From NCBI GenBank assembly GCA_036273715.1, contig DASUHB010000002.1, positions 1-50,507 on the forward strand: 50,507 nucleotides of DNA, read 5' to 3'. Position numbers and translations under genes: made by a program. Under the pieces are notes generated by a model. That model did no database searches, was not told where the DNA came from, and worked only from the letters and a program-made list of their open reading frames with translations. Source of the DNA: Gemmatimonadaceae bacterium (GTDB lineage Bacteria; Gemmatimonadota; Gemmatimonadetes; Gemmatimonadales; Gemmatimonadaceae). This document shows, piece by piece, positions 33,954 through 42,879 of the stretch; the stretch's first letter is position 1; each line of letters starts with the position of its first letter.

Positions 33954-35095
33954 ATTCCTGGACGCTCGAATGTTCGGCGTGCGGCCACACCGAGGCCGGC
34001 ACCACGCGCGCCACCGTCTGCCCATCGTGCGGACAACCCTATCTCGTTCGGTACGCCGAGCTCCCGGCGTCGCGCGACGTGTTGCGCGGTCGATGGGACA
34101 TGTGGCGATACGCCGCACTGCTGCCGCTCTGTGACGGCGAGACGCCGGTCTCGCTCGGCGAAGGGGCCACACCGCTGCTCGAATCGGGCGAGCTGTCGCG
34201 CGAGTTAGGCGTTGGACGCTTCTGGATCAAGGACGAAGGACTGAATCCGACCGGTTCCTTCAAGGCGCGCGGCATGAGCGCGGCTGTCACGCGCGCCAAA
34301 GCGCTGGGTGTTCCGGGATTGGTCGTGCCGACCGCCGGCAATGCGGGCGCGGCGCTCGCGGCGTACGCCGCCGCTGCCGGCCTGCCGGTGCGCGTGTACG
34401 CGCCCGAGACCACGCCGCGCGGCATTCTGGCGACGATCCGTACGTTAGGCGCTGACCTGCATACGGTGCCCGGGCACATCGGCGACGCCGGCGCGAAAGC
34501 CAAGGCGTTCGCCGCCGAGTCGGGCTACTTCGACGTGTCGACGCTGCGGGAGCCGTACCGCATCGAGGGAAAGAAAACCATGGGACTCGAGCTGGCCGAG
34601 CAGCTGGGATGGCGCTTGCCCACGGTAATCGTGTATCCGACGGGCGGCGGCACGGGGCTGATCGGCATGTGGAAAGGCTTTGCGGAACTGCGCGAGATGG
34701 GCTGGCTCGATCCCGCGGCGCGGCTGCCCAGGATGGTGACCGCGCAGGCGGAAGGGTGCGCGCCGATCGTGCGCGCGTTCGCCGAGCACGCCGACCGGGC
34801 GCGTCCGTGGGAGAATCCGGCCACCCATGCGAGCGGGCTGCGCGTTCCCGGTCCGTTAGGCGACCGGCTCATTCTGCGCGCGCTGTACGAGAGCAATGGC
34901 GCCGCGGTCGCCGTGTCGGAAGCAGCGATCCGGGAGGGGACGGCGCGCATCGCCCGCACCACGGGCATAGACGCCGCGCCAGAAGGCGGCTGCGCGTTCG
35001 CCGTCTGTCAGGCGCTCGCGGCGGCCGGCCAGCTCTCGGCTGCCGACGAGGTGGTGGTCTACAACACCGGCGGCGGCGTCGCCTATCGCGAGTGA
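33950..35095 (+). CDS. thrC: Threonine synthase
   Basis: PLP enzyme converting O-phosphohomoserine to threonine. 381 residues from GTG 33950. A rubredoxin-like N-terminal zinc ribbon (CSACG ... CPSCG) is typical of one ThrC subclass. The PLP lysine is in NPTGSFKARGM. The phosphate loop is PTAGNAGAALAAYAA, where many relatives have SSGN, and PTGGGTGLIGMWKG follows. No other threonine gene is adjacent. Three GTTAGGC words (34204, 34444, 34855). Confidence 0.93.
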   Translation: MNSWTLECSACGHTEAGTTRATVCPSCGQPYLVRYAELPASRDVLRGRWDMWRYAALLPLCDGETPVSLGEGATPLLESGELSRELGVGRFWIKDEGLNPTGSFKARGMSAAVTRAKALGVPGLVVPTAGNAGAALAAYAAAAGLPVRVYAPETTPRGILATIRTLGADLHTVPGHIGDAGAKAKAFAAESGYFDVSTLREPYRIEGKKTMGLELAEQLGWRLPTVIVYPTGGGTGLIGMWKGFAELREMGWLDPAARLPRMVTAQAEGCAPIVRAFAEHADRARPWENPATHASGLRVPGPLGDRLILRALYESNGAAVAVSEAAIREGTARIARTTGIDAAPEGGCAFAVCQALAAAGQLSAADEVVVYNTGGGVAYRE

Positions 35096-35160
35096 GGTCT
35101 TAGCTCTGGGCAAGTGACGCTGCTTCCGAGGCCGCTGTTTTCGCCGGTTGGCCTTGGACG

Positions 35161-35199
35161 TTGAAATTGATCCGCTAGCGATCGTATCGAGCGCTAGCG
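35161..35199 (+). promoter_or_regulatory. Promoter with twin CGCTAGCG operator-like sites, before larC
   Basis: TTGAAA (35161-35166) and TATCGA (35185-35190), 18 bases apart, make a credible sigma-70 promoter. The palindrome CGCTAGCG occurs twice, at 35173-35180 inside the -35/-10 gap and at 35192-35199 just behind the -10, with centres 19 bases apart (about two helical turns). That placement suits a repressor. An alternative -10, CATAAC at 35217-35222, would give a nearly leaderless larC transcript. Confidence 0.5.
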
Positions 35200-35232
35200 T
35201 CGCAACGCCACTCGTGCATAACTTTTACAGCT

Positions 35233-36423
35233 ATGCGCGTTGCCCTCCTGGATCCTTTCAGCGGCATAGCCGGCGACATGACGCTCGGCGCCTTGATCGA
35301 CGTCGGACTCGACGCCGAGTGGCTCCGCGCGCTGCCGTCGCGGCTTGGGCTCGAGGGCGTCACCGTCCGGATCGAACGCGTCAAGCGCTCATCGGTGGCC
35401 TGCACCAAGGTGGACTTCGACATTCCACCGCAGCCGCATTCGCGCGGCATTCACGAGATTCGCGAGCTCGTCTCGCGTGCGGACGTCCCGGAGGCCGTGC
35501 GCGAGCGCGCCGATGCGGCGTTCGTCGCCATTGCGACGGCAGAGGGTGAAATTCACGGCATCGCGCCGGAACGCGTGCATCTGCACGAAGTCGGTGCCGT
35601 CGACGCGATCCTCGATGTCGTCGGATCCGTGTGGGGCTTCGAGCAGATCGGCGTCGAGCGTGTGTTCTGTGGACCGGTAAGTATCGGTGACGGGACAGTC
35701 GCGACAGCACATGGGATACTTCCAGTGCCGGCTCCTGCGACGCTGAAACTGCTCGAGGGGATCGAGATTCGTCCCGGACCTCAGGGATCAGGTGAGCTGG
35801 TGACGCCAACGGGCGCCGCACTCATTCGCGTGTTGTCGAGCGGTCCGGCCCCGGCTTCGCTCACGCCGGTTCGCAGCGGATTCGGCGCGGGTACCAAGGA
35901 TCCCAAGGGACGCCCCAACGCGCTCCGCATCGTGATCGCCGAGATGGCGGCCGCCCAAGGGGTTGCGGTGGAACACCTCGTGCAGCTTGCCACCGACATC
36001 GACGACATGGACGGCGAGCAGCTCGCCGCCGTGGCGGAGCGCCTCCGCAACGAAGGCGCGCTCGATGTGGTACTGCTTGCAACGTTGATGAAAAAAGGCA
36101 GGCCGGGCACGCGCATCGAGGTGCTGGCCGGCCGTGAAATGGCGGACCGCCTCGAGGAGCTGCTCTTTTCGCACAGCTCTTCTATCGGCGTGCGCCGCAC
36201 CCTCGTCGAGCGACATGCCTTGCCGCGCGCCGTTCACACGGTGCATGCGCTCGATCACGACATTCGGGTAAAGGTGGTGACGCTGCCGACGGGGGAGCGC
36301 CGCGCCAAACCGGAGCACGAGGATGTCGCGCGCGTGGCAACGGAAACGGGGCGATCGCTGCGAGAAGTGGCGGCGTCTGCCCGAGCCGCCGGAGAACGGC
36401 TGATCCACGAACGGGTACCATGA
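35233..36423 (+). CDS. larC: LarC, nickel insertion protein for nickel-pincer cofactor
   Basis: Completes the nickel-pincer nucleotide used by lactate racemase-type enzymes. 396 residues in one uninterrupted frame, unlike the split or frameshifted larC of some Lactobacilli. It begins MRVALLDPFSGIAGDMTLGAL, the DUF111 hallmark, and contains HLHEVGAVDAILDVVG and the ferredoxin-like C-terminal half. larB and larE, and any racemase (larA), are outside the window. There is no clear Shine-Dalgarno in front of the ATG. Confidence 0.93.
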   Translation: MRVALLDPFSGIAGDMTLGALIDVGLDAEWLRALPSRLGLEGVTVRIERVKRSSVACTKVDFDIPPQPHSRGIHEIRELVSRADVPEAVRERADAAFVAIATAEGEIHGIAPERVHLHEVGAVDAILDVVGSVWGFEQIGVERVFCGPVSIGDGTVATAHGILPVPAPATLKLLEGIEIRPGPQGSGELVTPTGAALIRVLSSGPAPASLTPVRSGFGAGTKDPKGRPNALRIVIAEMAAAQGVAVEHLVQLATDIDDMDGEQLAAVAERLRNEGALDVVLLATLMKKGRPGTRIEVLAGREMADRLEELLFSHSSSIGVRRTLVERHALPRAVHTVHALDHDIRVKVVTLPTGERRAKPEHEDVARVATETGRSLREVAASARAAGERLIHERVP

Positions 36424-36470
36424 ATGGCGGGCAGTCGCGCTCGCTCAACGCTCTCAGTGAGGAACGGTAG

Positions 36471-37997
36471 ATGAACGCTTGGCGCAATGTGATCGGCTGC
36501 GTGCTTGTCTGGTCCGCCTTCGCGGTCCCGACTGCAGCGGCTCAGAAAAACGACAAGCAGGGCGATGCCGGCAAGTGCACTATTGACTTCGGCTCGAACG
36601 ACCAGGTCAAGAGCGCGTACAACCAGATGACCGTGCTGGGGTTGTCGTCGGGGAAACCGGACGACGCGCGCAAGAAGATCAAGAGCGCGATCTCGTCGCT
36701 CACATCGAAGTCCGATTTTGGCAAGGACCAGATGGCGCGTGACGCGGTCCTCGGGCAGGCTCTCGTGACGTGGTACGACACGCCGGGCTCGCCCGCGGTC
36801 GCGCCCGCGGCAGATCTCGGCTATCCGTCGTCGGCCGGGCAGGTGGACGTACTTGCTGCGGCGGACTCCGCGTTCACCGCGGTGGAAACGTCGCATCCCG
36901 ACTGCGTCGATCAGATGGACGGGTATCGGCAGCAGCCGTGGGCCCGCTTGATCAATCAGATCGGTCCGCTCATCAACGGCAACAAGGACGACTCGGCGCA
37001 GGTGATCCTGAATCACGCGATCACGATTTATCCGAAGTCGCCGTACGACTACTACTTCCAGGGACAAATCGCGCAGCGCAAGAAGGACTGGCAGACGGCG
37101 GCGACCGCCTACTCGAAAGCGGTCGAGCTGTCGACGCCCGACATCGTGGCCAAGGACACGAGCGTCAAGGCGGTGAAGGAGTTCAGTGAATTCAGCGCGG
37201 CGTATGCCCAACTTCAGGTTGGGCAGGCGGCGTCCGGCCCGCAGCAGCAAGAGGCAATGAAGAAAGCTGCCGATCTGTATCGGCAGTACCTCAAGGATTA
37301 TCCGAGCGGTGACAACGTGCAGCCCGCGCAGGCCGGCCTAACGGTGGCGCTCAAGGCGTCGGGCGACACGGCGTCGCTCGGAGAGATGTGGAAGGACATG
37401 GCCGCCAACCCGACCAAGTACACCGACGCACAATTGTTCGACGCCGGCACGCAGGCATTCACGGCGCAGAAGTACGCCACGGCGGTGCAGTTGATGGAGT
37501 TTGGCCAGAAGTCGAACCCGTATCTTCGCGCGGGGCTGTTCAACCTCGCGAACGCGTACTGGAAGAACAATCAGTTCGACAAGATGCAGCCCGTGGCCGA
37601 CACCCTGACGAAGATCGATCCGGACAACCCAGACAACTACCAGCTGCTCGCGATCGCGTATCAGGGCATGGAGAAGGGCGCCGACCCGAAGCAGAAGAAG
37701 GCACTCGCAGACTCGGTGAACAAGTATGTGACCGCAGGCGACCAGCTGCCGGTGCACGTGCAGTTCTCGCAGTTCACGCACGACGGCGACAAGTACACGC
37801 TCACCGGCCAGGTGCAGAACACGGGCACGAAGCCGGAGACGGCCGCGCTCAACGTCAAGTTCCTGGACAAGACGGGCCAGGTCGTGACGAGCCAGTCGAC
37901 CTCGGTGCAGCTCGGCGCCAACGAGACCAAGCAGTTTACCCTGAACGCGACCGGCGCGAACATCGCCGCGTACCGGTACGATCCGATCAAACCGTGA
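36471..37997 (+). CDS. Periplasmic TPR-repeat protein
   Basis: 508 residues. The signal peptide (about 1-24) ends TAAAQ. The middle is helical with TPR-like units (for example YYFQGQIAQRKKDWQTAATAYSKAVEL and the repeat near residue 340). The last ~90 residues form a beta-rich FxLYD-like domain (YTLTGQVQNTGTKPETAALNVKF). Ribosome site GAGGAA lies ~9 bases upstream. It probably acts as an exported scaffold or envelope protein, but I cannot name it. It ends at a strong hairpin. Confidence 0.75.
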   Translation: MNAWRNVIGCVLVWSAFAVPTAAAQKNDKQGDAGKCTIDFGSNDQVKSAYNQMTVLGLSSGKPDDARKKIKSAISSLTSKSDFGKDQMARDAVLGQALVTWYDTPGSPAVAPAADLGYPSSAGQVDVLAAADSAFTAVETSHPDCVDQMDGYRQQPWARLINQIGPLINGNKDDSAQVILNHAITIYPKSPYDYYFQGQIAQRKKDWQTAATAYSKAVELSTPDIVAKDTSVKAVKEFSEFSAAYAQLQVGQAASGPQQQEAMKKAADLYRQYLKDYPSGDNVQPAQAGLTVALKASGDTASLGEMWKDMAANPTKYTDAQLFDAGTQAFTAQKYATAVQLMEFGQKSNPYLRAGLFNLANAYWKNNQFDKMQPVADTLTKIDPDNPDNYQLLAIAYQGMEKGADPKQKKALADSVNKYVTAGDQLPVHVQFSQFTHDGDKYTLTGQVQNTGTKPETAALNVKFLDKTGQVVTSQSTSVQLGANETKQFTLNATGANIAAYRYDPIKP

Positions 37998-38003
37998 CCC
38001 CGC

Positions 38004-38039
38004 CACGCCGAGCGCGCGCTGCATGCGCCGCTCGGCGTG
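38004..38039 (+). terminator. Hairpin after the TPR gene
   Basis: A perfect 11-bp stem, CACGCCGAGCG with CGCTCGGCGTG, seven bases after the stop, with a 14-base loop. No T-tract follows directly. Confidence 0.7.
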
Positions 38040-38063
38040 AGTGGCGGAAGTGTCCGATTCGTC

Positions 38064-38092
38064 TTGCTTTCCGGGCATTGATCTCCTAGTTT
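38064..38092 (+). promoter_or_regulatory. Candidate promoter of the DUF512 gene
   Basis: TTGCTT (38064-38069) and TAGTTT (38087-38092) are 17 bases apart. It lies in a locally AT-richer stretch between the terminator hairpin and the leader hairpins. Confidence 0.45.
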
Positions 38093-38103
38093 ACTTGATG
38101 CTC

Positions 38104-38176
38104 CCGCACCGCCAGGTGCGGTGATGCGTGCCCAACGCACGCCCAAAGGGGGAGGCCGCAGAGGGCGGTCTCCCCC
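38104..38176 (+). promoter_or_regulatory. Three-hairpin leader of the DUF512 gene
   Basis: Three stem-loops follow one another: CCGCACC/GGTGCGG (38104-38121), GCGTGC/GCACGC (38126-38142), and a 12-bp stem GGGGGAGGCCGC/GCGGTCTCCCCC with one G-T pair (38148-38176). The last ends two bases before the ATG at 38179, and its 5' arm contains GGAGG, so it could hide or present the ribosome site. Part of the leader may be translated if the GTG at 38128 is used. Confidence 0.45.
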
Positions 38177-38178
38177 TC

Positions 38179-39498
38179 ATGCACACAGCCGGGTTCATGA
38201 TTCGCGTCAGTCGCGTCGCATCAGGCAGCATCGCCGACGAGATCGGCATCGTGCCGGCCACCGAACTACTCACGGTGAATGGTCGTGCGCTGGACGACTT
38301 CCTCGATTGGGAGTTCCTGTCGGCGGACGACGCGCTCGTCATCGAAGCGCGCCTGCCCGATGGGCAGGCGCTCGTCGCAGACGTGGAGCGCCCCGACGGC
38401 GAGCCGTTAGGCATCGAGCTGGAACCGCCGCGCGTTCGCCGCTGCGCGAACCGTTGCGAGTTCTGCTTCATCGAAGGGTTGCCGACGGGGCTCCGCAAAT
38501 CGCTCTATGTGCGCGACGACGACTACCGGCTCTCCTTCGCCTACGGCAATTTCGCCACGCTGTCCAATGTGAAGGAGAAGGACATTGCGCGCATCCTGGA
38601 GTACCGGTTGTCGCCGCTGTACGTGTCGGTGCACGCGACTCCCTGGGAAGCGCGCAAGGTGCTGCTCAACAACCCGAAGGTGCCGAACATCGTCGCGCAG
38701 TTGAGCCGATTGGCAGAGGGCGGCATTCAGTTTCACGGGCAGATGGTGATCGTGCCCGGGCTGAACGACGGCGACGTGCTCGAGCAGTCGCTCGAGGATT
38801 TGTGGTCGTTCGGCGACGCCGTGCTGTCGGTGGCGGTGGTGCCCGTCGGGCTCACGCAGTTCTCGCACCTGTACACCGGCAAGACCATGGATGCCGAGAC
38901 GAGCGGCGCGCTCGTCGCCCATGTGGAGCGGTGGGAAGGGCGCGCGCTCGCCGCGCGCGGCGAGCGGTGGGTGTACGGTTCGGACGAGCTCTACTTGCTG
39001 GCCGGGCGCGAGTTGCCCGCGGCGGCGCACTACGGCGATTTTCCGCAAATCGAGAACGGGGTGGGTGCGGTGGCGCATCTTCGCCAACGCATCGCCGACG
39101 CGATCGGCGAGCGGGCCTTGCCGCGTCTCGACGGCGCGCGCATCGGTGTGGTGACCGGTGTCGCCATGGGTCCGCGCATCATGCCCGATCTGCTCGACCG
39201 CCTAACGGAAGCCACGGGCGCCCGCTTCGAGCTGCTCGTCGCCGAGAATTCCCTGTTCGGACCAACCACCACGACGGCGGGGCTGCTCGTGGGCGCCGAC
39301 ATCCGGCGCGTTCTCGCCGGCCGGGCCGATCTCGACGTCGCGCTCATCCCCGCCGAGACGATCAACGACGACGGCCTCTTCCTGGATGACACACCGTTCG
39401 CCGCGCTGCGGGACGCGCTGCCGATACCCGTGCATCCGTCGTACGACTTCGTCGACGTCCTCCAGCAGAACGGCCTCGCGGCCGTGGCGGCGCGGTGA
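38179..39498 (+). CDS. DUF512 protein, PDZ plus radical-SAM-like cysteine motif
   Basis: 439 residues from ATG 38179; in-frame alternatives are GTG 38128 and ATG 38197. An N-terminal PDZ-like domain (GSIADEIGIVPATELLTVNG) comes first. Next is a CANRCEFCFIEGLP segment with a CxxxCxxC arrangement, like the iron-sulfur motif of radical SAM enzymes, followed by SLYVRDDDYRLSFAYGNFATL. DUF512 makes up the C-terminal half. The family is widespread and commonly sits next to der, as here (GTGA overlap), but its reaction is unknown. Confidence 0.85.
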   Translation: MHTAGFMIRVSRVASGSIADEIGIVPATELLTVNGRALDDFLDWEFLSADDALVIEARLPDGQALVADVERPDGEPLGIELEPPRVRRCANRCEFCFIEGLPTGLRKSLYVRDDDYRLSFAYGNFATLSNVKEKDIARILEYRLSPLYVSVHATPWEARKVLLNNPKVPNIVAQLSRLAEGGIQFHGQMVIVPGLNDGDVLEQSLEDLWSFGDAVLSVAVVPVGLTQFSHLYTGKTMDAETSGALVAHVERWEGRALAARGERWVYGSDELYLLAGRELPAAAHYGDFPQIENGVGAVAHLRQRIADAIGERALPRLDGARIGVVTGVAMGPRIMPDLLDRLTEATGARFELLVAENSLFGPTTTTAGLLVGADIRRVLAGRADLDVALIPAETINDDGLFLDDTPFAALRDALPIPVHPSYDFVDVLQQNGLAAVAAR

Positions 39499-40808
39499 CC
39501 ATTCCCGTCGTCGCCCTGGTCGGCCGGCCCAACGTCGGCAAGTCCGCGTTGTTCAACCGGCTCGTCGGCGGCGACGCGGCGATCGTGAGCGACGAAGCGG
39601 GCACGACGCGGGACCGGCACTTTGCGCGCGCCGAATGGAACGGCCGCGCGTTCTGGCTCGTCGACACCGGCGGCCTAACGGAGGATCCGTCGGTGCCGAT
39701 CGACGTCGAGATCCGCCGCCAGGTGCTGCAGGCGGTCGACGAGGCCGACCTGCTGCTGCTCGTCGTGGACGCGCAGGCCGGCGTGCACCCGCAGGACGCG
39801 CGCGTGGTGGAGCTGCTGCGCGGCACGGGCAAGCCGTGGCTGCTGGTCGCCAACAAGGTGGATGACCCAGCCTCGGCCGACTTCTACGAATTCTATCATC
39901 TCGGCGCCGGCGACCCGGCGCCGGTGTCGGCGCGCAACGGCAAAGGATCGGGCGATCTGCTCGACGCGATCGTGTCCCGGTTCCCCGAGCGGAGCCCGGA
40001 GGAGCCCGATGCGCTGCACGTCGCCGTCATCGGCCGGCCGAACGTGGGCAAATCGTCGCTCGTGAACCGGTTGTTAGGCGAAGACCGGCTCGTCGTGGCC
40101 GCCGAGGCGGGCACGACGCGCGATGCGATCGACACGCCCATGCAGTATCACGGCCGTACGCTGGTGTTCATCGACACCGCGGGGCTGCGCCGTCAATCGC
40201 GCATTGCGGATGGCGTCGAATTCTACTCGGCCTTGAGGACGCGCCGCGCCATCGAGCGGGCCGACATCTGCCTGCTCGTGATCGACGCGGCCGTGGACCA
40301 GGGCATCGAGAACCAGGATCTCAAGATCGCATCGCTGGCCTGGGAACGGGGCACCGGCCTCATCCTCGTCGCCAACAAATGGGATCTGGTCGAGAAGGAC
40401 GATAAGAGCGCCGCGCGGTTCATGAAGGCGTCGCAGGAGAAGGCGCCGTATCTGCGATTCGTGCCGTTCCTGTTCACGTCGGCGCTCACGGGACAGCGCG
40501 TGACGCGTGTGCTCGATCAACTGATGCAGGTGGACACGGAGCGGCGGAAGCGCATTTCCACGTCGCAGGTGAACGCGTGTCTCGAGGAGCTGGTCGCGCG
40601 ACTGCAGCCCCCGCAGGCGGCGGGACGCGAAGTGAAGCTGATGTACGCGACGCAGGTGCAGGTGGCGCCGCCGACGATCGCGGTGTTCGGCAACCATCCG
40701 GAGCTGGTGGAAGAGCATTACGTGCGCTACCTGCACAATGGCTTTCGCGACGCGTGGGGGTTCACGGGAAGCCCGCTCCGCGTCGTCATGCGGAGACGCG
40801 CCGCCTGA
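39495..40808 (+). CDS. der: Der (EngA), tandem GTPase of 50S assembly
   Basis: 437 residues from GTG 39495. There are two G domains, GRPNVGKSALFN (near residue 10) and GRPNVGKSSLVN (near 180), each with its DTGG or DTAG switch, NK(V/W)D specificity motif and SA motif. A C-terminal KH-like domain ends FTGSPLRVVMR. Promotes 50S subunit assembly and is essential in most bacteria. plsY starts immediately after its stop. Confidence 0.97.
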   Translation: MTIPVVALVGRPNVGKSALFNRLVGGDAAIVSDEAGTTRDRHFARAEWNGRAFWLVDTGGLTEDPSVPIDVEIRRQVLQAVDEADLLLLVVDAQAGVHPQDARVVELLRGTGKPWLLVANKVDDPASADFYEFYHLGAGDPAPVSARNGKGSGDLLDAIVSRFPERSPEEPDALHVAVIGRPNVGKSSLVNRLLGEDRLVVAAEAGTTRDAIDTPMQYHGRTLVFIDTAGLRRQSRIADGVEFYSALRTRRAIERADICLLVIDAAVDQGIENQDLKIASLAWERGTGLILVANKWDLVEKDDKSAARFMKASQEKAPYLRFVPFLFTSALTGQRVTRVLDQLMQVDTERRKRISTSQVNACLEELVARLQPPQAAGREVKLMYATQVQVAPPTIAVFGNHPELVEEHYVRYLHNGFRDAWGFTGSPLRVVMRRRAA

Positions 40809-41432
40809 ATGCGCGCCAGCCCGTTCCTCTGGCTCATCGCCGCGTATCTGATCGGCGGGATCCCGTGGGCATATGTAGCCGGACGTCTCGTGGGCGGCCT
40901 CGACCTCCGGCAGCACGGCTCAGGCAATCTCGGCGCGACCAACGTGTATCGTGTGTTAGGCGCTCCGGCGGCGGTGGTCGTGGTGCTGCTCGATGTGGCC
41001 AAGGGATTCGGCCCGGCGTTCCTCTTCCCGCAGTGGACCATCGCGGCGTCGTCGCCGTACTGGGCGCTGGCGTACGGGCTGGCGGCGATCGCGGGGCACG
41101 TGCGGAGTCCGTATCTGTTGTGGAAGGCCGGCGGCAAAGGCGTGGCGACCGGGTGCGGCGTGTTCCTCGCGGTCGCGCCGCTCGCGACGCTGATCGCGAT
41201 CGTCGTCTGGGCGGCGGTGCTGCGGGTGTGGCGATACGTCTCGGTGGCGTCGCTGGCCGCCGCGGCGGCGCTGGTGATTGCGTTAGGCGTGCTCGACGGC
41301 CCGCGTGCGCCGGTGTTTGCGTTGGGCGTGGTGGTCGCGGGATTCGTCGTGTGGACGCACCGCGCGAACCTCGGCCGTCTGCGCCGGGGCGAGGAGCACC
41401 GCGTGGGACGCCGGCCGGCGGCGGGCGACTGA
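40809..41432 (+). CDS. plsY: PlsY, glycerol-3-phosphate acyltransferase
   Basis: Integral membrane enzyme using acyl-phosphate for the first acylation of phospholipid synthesis. 207 residues, five or so hydrophobic helices. The three family motifs are seen: SGNLGATNVYRVLG near residue 38, GHVRSPYL, and GGKGVATGCG near residue 109. The start touches the der stop, and the stop shares a base with gpsA. Its partner PlsX is not in the window. Confidence 0.95.
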   Translation: MRASPFLWLIAAYLIGGIPWAYVAGRLVGGLDLRQHGSGNLGATNVYRVLGAPAAVVVVLLDVAKGFGPAFLFPQWTIAASSPYWALAYGLAAIAGHVRSPYLLWKAGGKGVATGCGVFLAVAPLATLIAIVVWAAVLRVWRYVSVASLAAAAALVIALGVLDGPRAPVFALGVVVAGFVVWTHRANLGRLRRGEEHRVGRRPAAGD

Positions 41433-42427
41433 TGCGCTGTGCCGTCGTCGGGGCGGGGGCGTGGGGCACCGCGCTGGCGGATCTGCTCGTGCGCAACGAG
41501 CACGAGGTTGCGCTGTGGGCGTTGGAGCCGGATGTGGCCGAGGCCGTGAACACCCGCCACGCCAATCCGCGGTTTCTGCCGGGCGCGTCCATCGCGCCGG
41601 CGGTCCGCGCGACCTGTTCGTTAGGCGAAGCGACGGCCGGCGCCGAGCTGATCGTCTATGTGACGCCGTCGCACGTGCTGCGCGCGGTGCTGCGCGGCAG
41701 CCGCGACGCGGTGCCGGGCAGCGCGACCCTCGTCGTGGCCAGCAAGGGCATCGAGCGCGGGACGCTCGTGGTGATGACCGACGTCGTCCGCGAGGAGCTG
41801 CCGGGGCGTCCGGTGGTCGCGTTGTCCGGCCCCAGTTTTGCCACCGAGGTCATCGCCCGGCAACCGACCGCGGTCGTGGCGGCATCGACGAACGAGGCCG
41901 CCGCGCAGCTCGCCCAACGCGCGCTCAGCAACGAGACGTTCCGCGTGTATTCGCACGATGACGTGATCGGCGTCGAAATCGGCGGCGCGCTCAAGAACGT
42001 CATCGCGGTGGCCACCGGGATCGCCGAAGGATTGGGATTGGGGTTCAACCCGCGCGCGGCGCTGATCACCCGCGGGCTCGCCGAGATCACTCGGTTAGGC
42101 GTGGCCATGGGCGCGTCGCCGCGCACGTTCGCCGGCCTCGCCGGACTGGGCGACCTCGTCCTCACGTGCACCGGCTCGCTGAGCCGCAACCGGGCCCTCG
42201 GCCTCGACATGGCCCGCGGCGCGTCGCTCGACGATGTCCTCGCCAGCCGCGAGACCGTCGCCGAAGGCGTCGTCACCACAGAGAGCGCGCACGCCCTCGC
42301 CGCGCGCGCCGCCATCGAGATGCCCATCGTGGCCGCGGTGTATCGCATTTTGTTCGAGCACCACCATCCCCGCGATGCGATTGCCGAACTGATGTCGCGC
42401 GAGCTCCGCGCGGAGGTCGACTCATGA
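41432..42427 (+). CDS. gpsA: GpsA, glycerol-3-phosphate dehydrogenase [NAD(P)+]
   Basis: Supplies glycerol-3-phosphate, the substrate of the PlsY encoded just upstream. 331 residues. The nucleotide fold is VVGAGAWGTALADLL (residues 5-19). The catalytic lysine lies in GVEIGGALKNVIAVATG near 190, and ALITRGLAEITRLG is typical. plsY-gpsA coupling is functionally sensible and common. Confidence 0.97.
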   Translation: MRCAVVGAGAWGTALADLLVRNEHEVALWALEPDVAEAVNTRHANPRFLPGASIAPAVRATCSLGEATAGAELIVYVTPSHVLRAVLRGSRDAVPGSATLVVASKGIERGTLVVMTDVVREELPGRPVVALSGPSFATEVIARQPTAVVAASTNEAAAQLAQRALSNETFRVYSHDDVIGVEIGGALKNVIAVATGIAEGLGLGFNPRAALITRGLAEITRLGVAMGASPRTFAGLAGLGDLVLTCTGSLSRNRALGLDMARGASLDDVLASRETVAEGVVTTESAHALAARAAIEMPIVAAVYRILFEHHHPRDAIAELMSRELRAEVDS

Positions 42428-42879
42428 GTCCACAGTCCCCACGCTCGGCGCACTCGAATGCCCAGGGCCATCACCGCGACCCGGTGCAGGAGTTTTTCTC
42501 CATCGGCGAGGTGTGCGAGCTGACCGGCCTCAAGCCGCACGTCCTGCGCTACTGGGAGAGCCAGTTCCGGTTCCTGAGCCCGGCAAAGAATCGCTCCGGC
42601 AACCGCGTCTACCAGCGCCGCGAGATCGAGTTGATCATGCTCGTCAAGCATCTGCTGTACACCGAGAAGTACACGATCGACGGCGCCCGGCAGAAGGTCG
42701 ACCAGCACCGCCGCAAGGGCGAGCTGCGGCCGGCGGCCCGCACCGCGCTCGACCTGCAGACCATCGAAACGATGGAGCAGGAGCTGCGCGAAGTCCTCGG
42801 CTTGTTAGGCGGAGACGGCGCGGAACCGGCTCCCTCGGCGGCCAAGCCCCCGTCGGGAGGCGGGGGCCGCGGCCGGTGA
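42424..42879 (+). CDS. MerR-family transcriptional regulator
   Basis: 151 residues. The helix-turn-helix and wing read FFSIGEVCELTGLKPHVLRYWE ... NRSGNRVYQRREIELI (residues ~24-75). A short helix-rich tail follows and no metal-binding cysteine cluster is seen, so it is not a classical metal sensor. It overlaps gpsA (ATGA) and the glycosyltransferase (GTGA). The target is unknown; autoregulation of this lipid and glycan operon is possible. Confidence 0.9.
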   Translation: MSPQSPRSAHSNAQGHHRDPVQEFFSIGEVCELTGLKPHVLRYWESQFRFLSPAKNRSGNRVYQRREIELIMLVKHLLYTEKYTIDGARQKVDQHRRKGELRPAARTALDLQTIETMEQELREVLGLLGGDGAEPAPSAAKPPSGGGGRGR

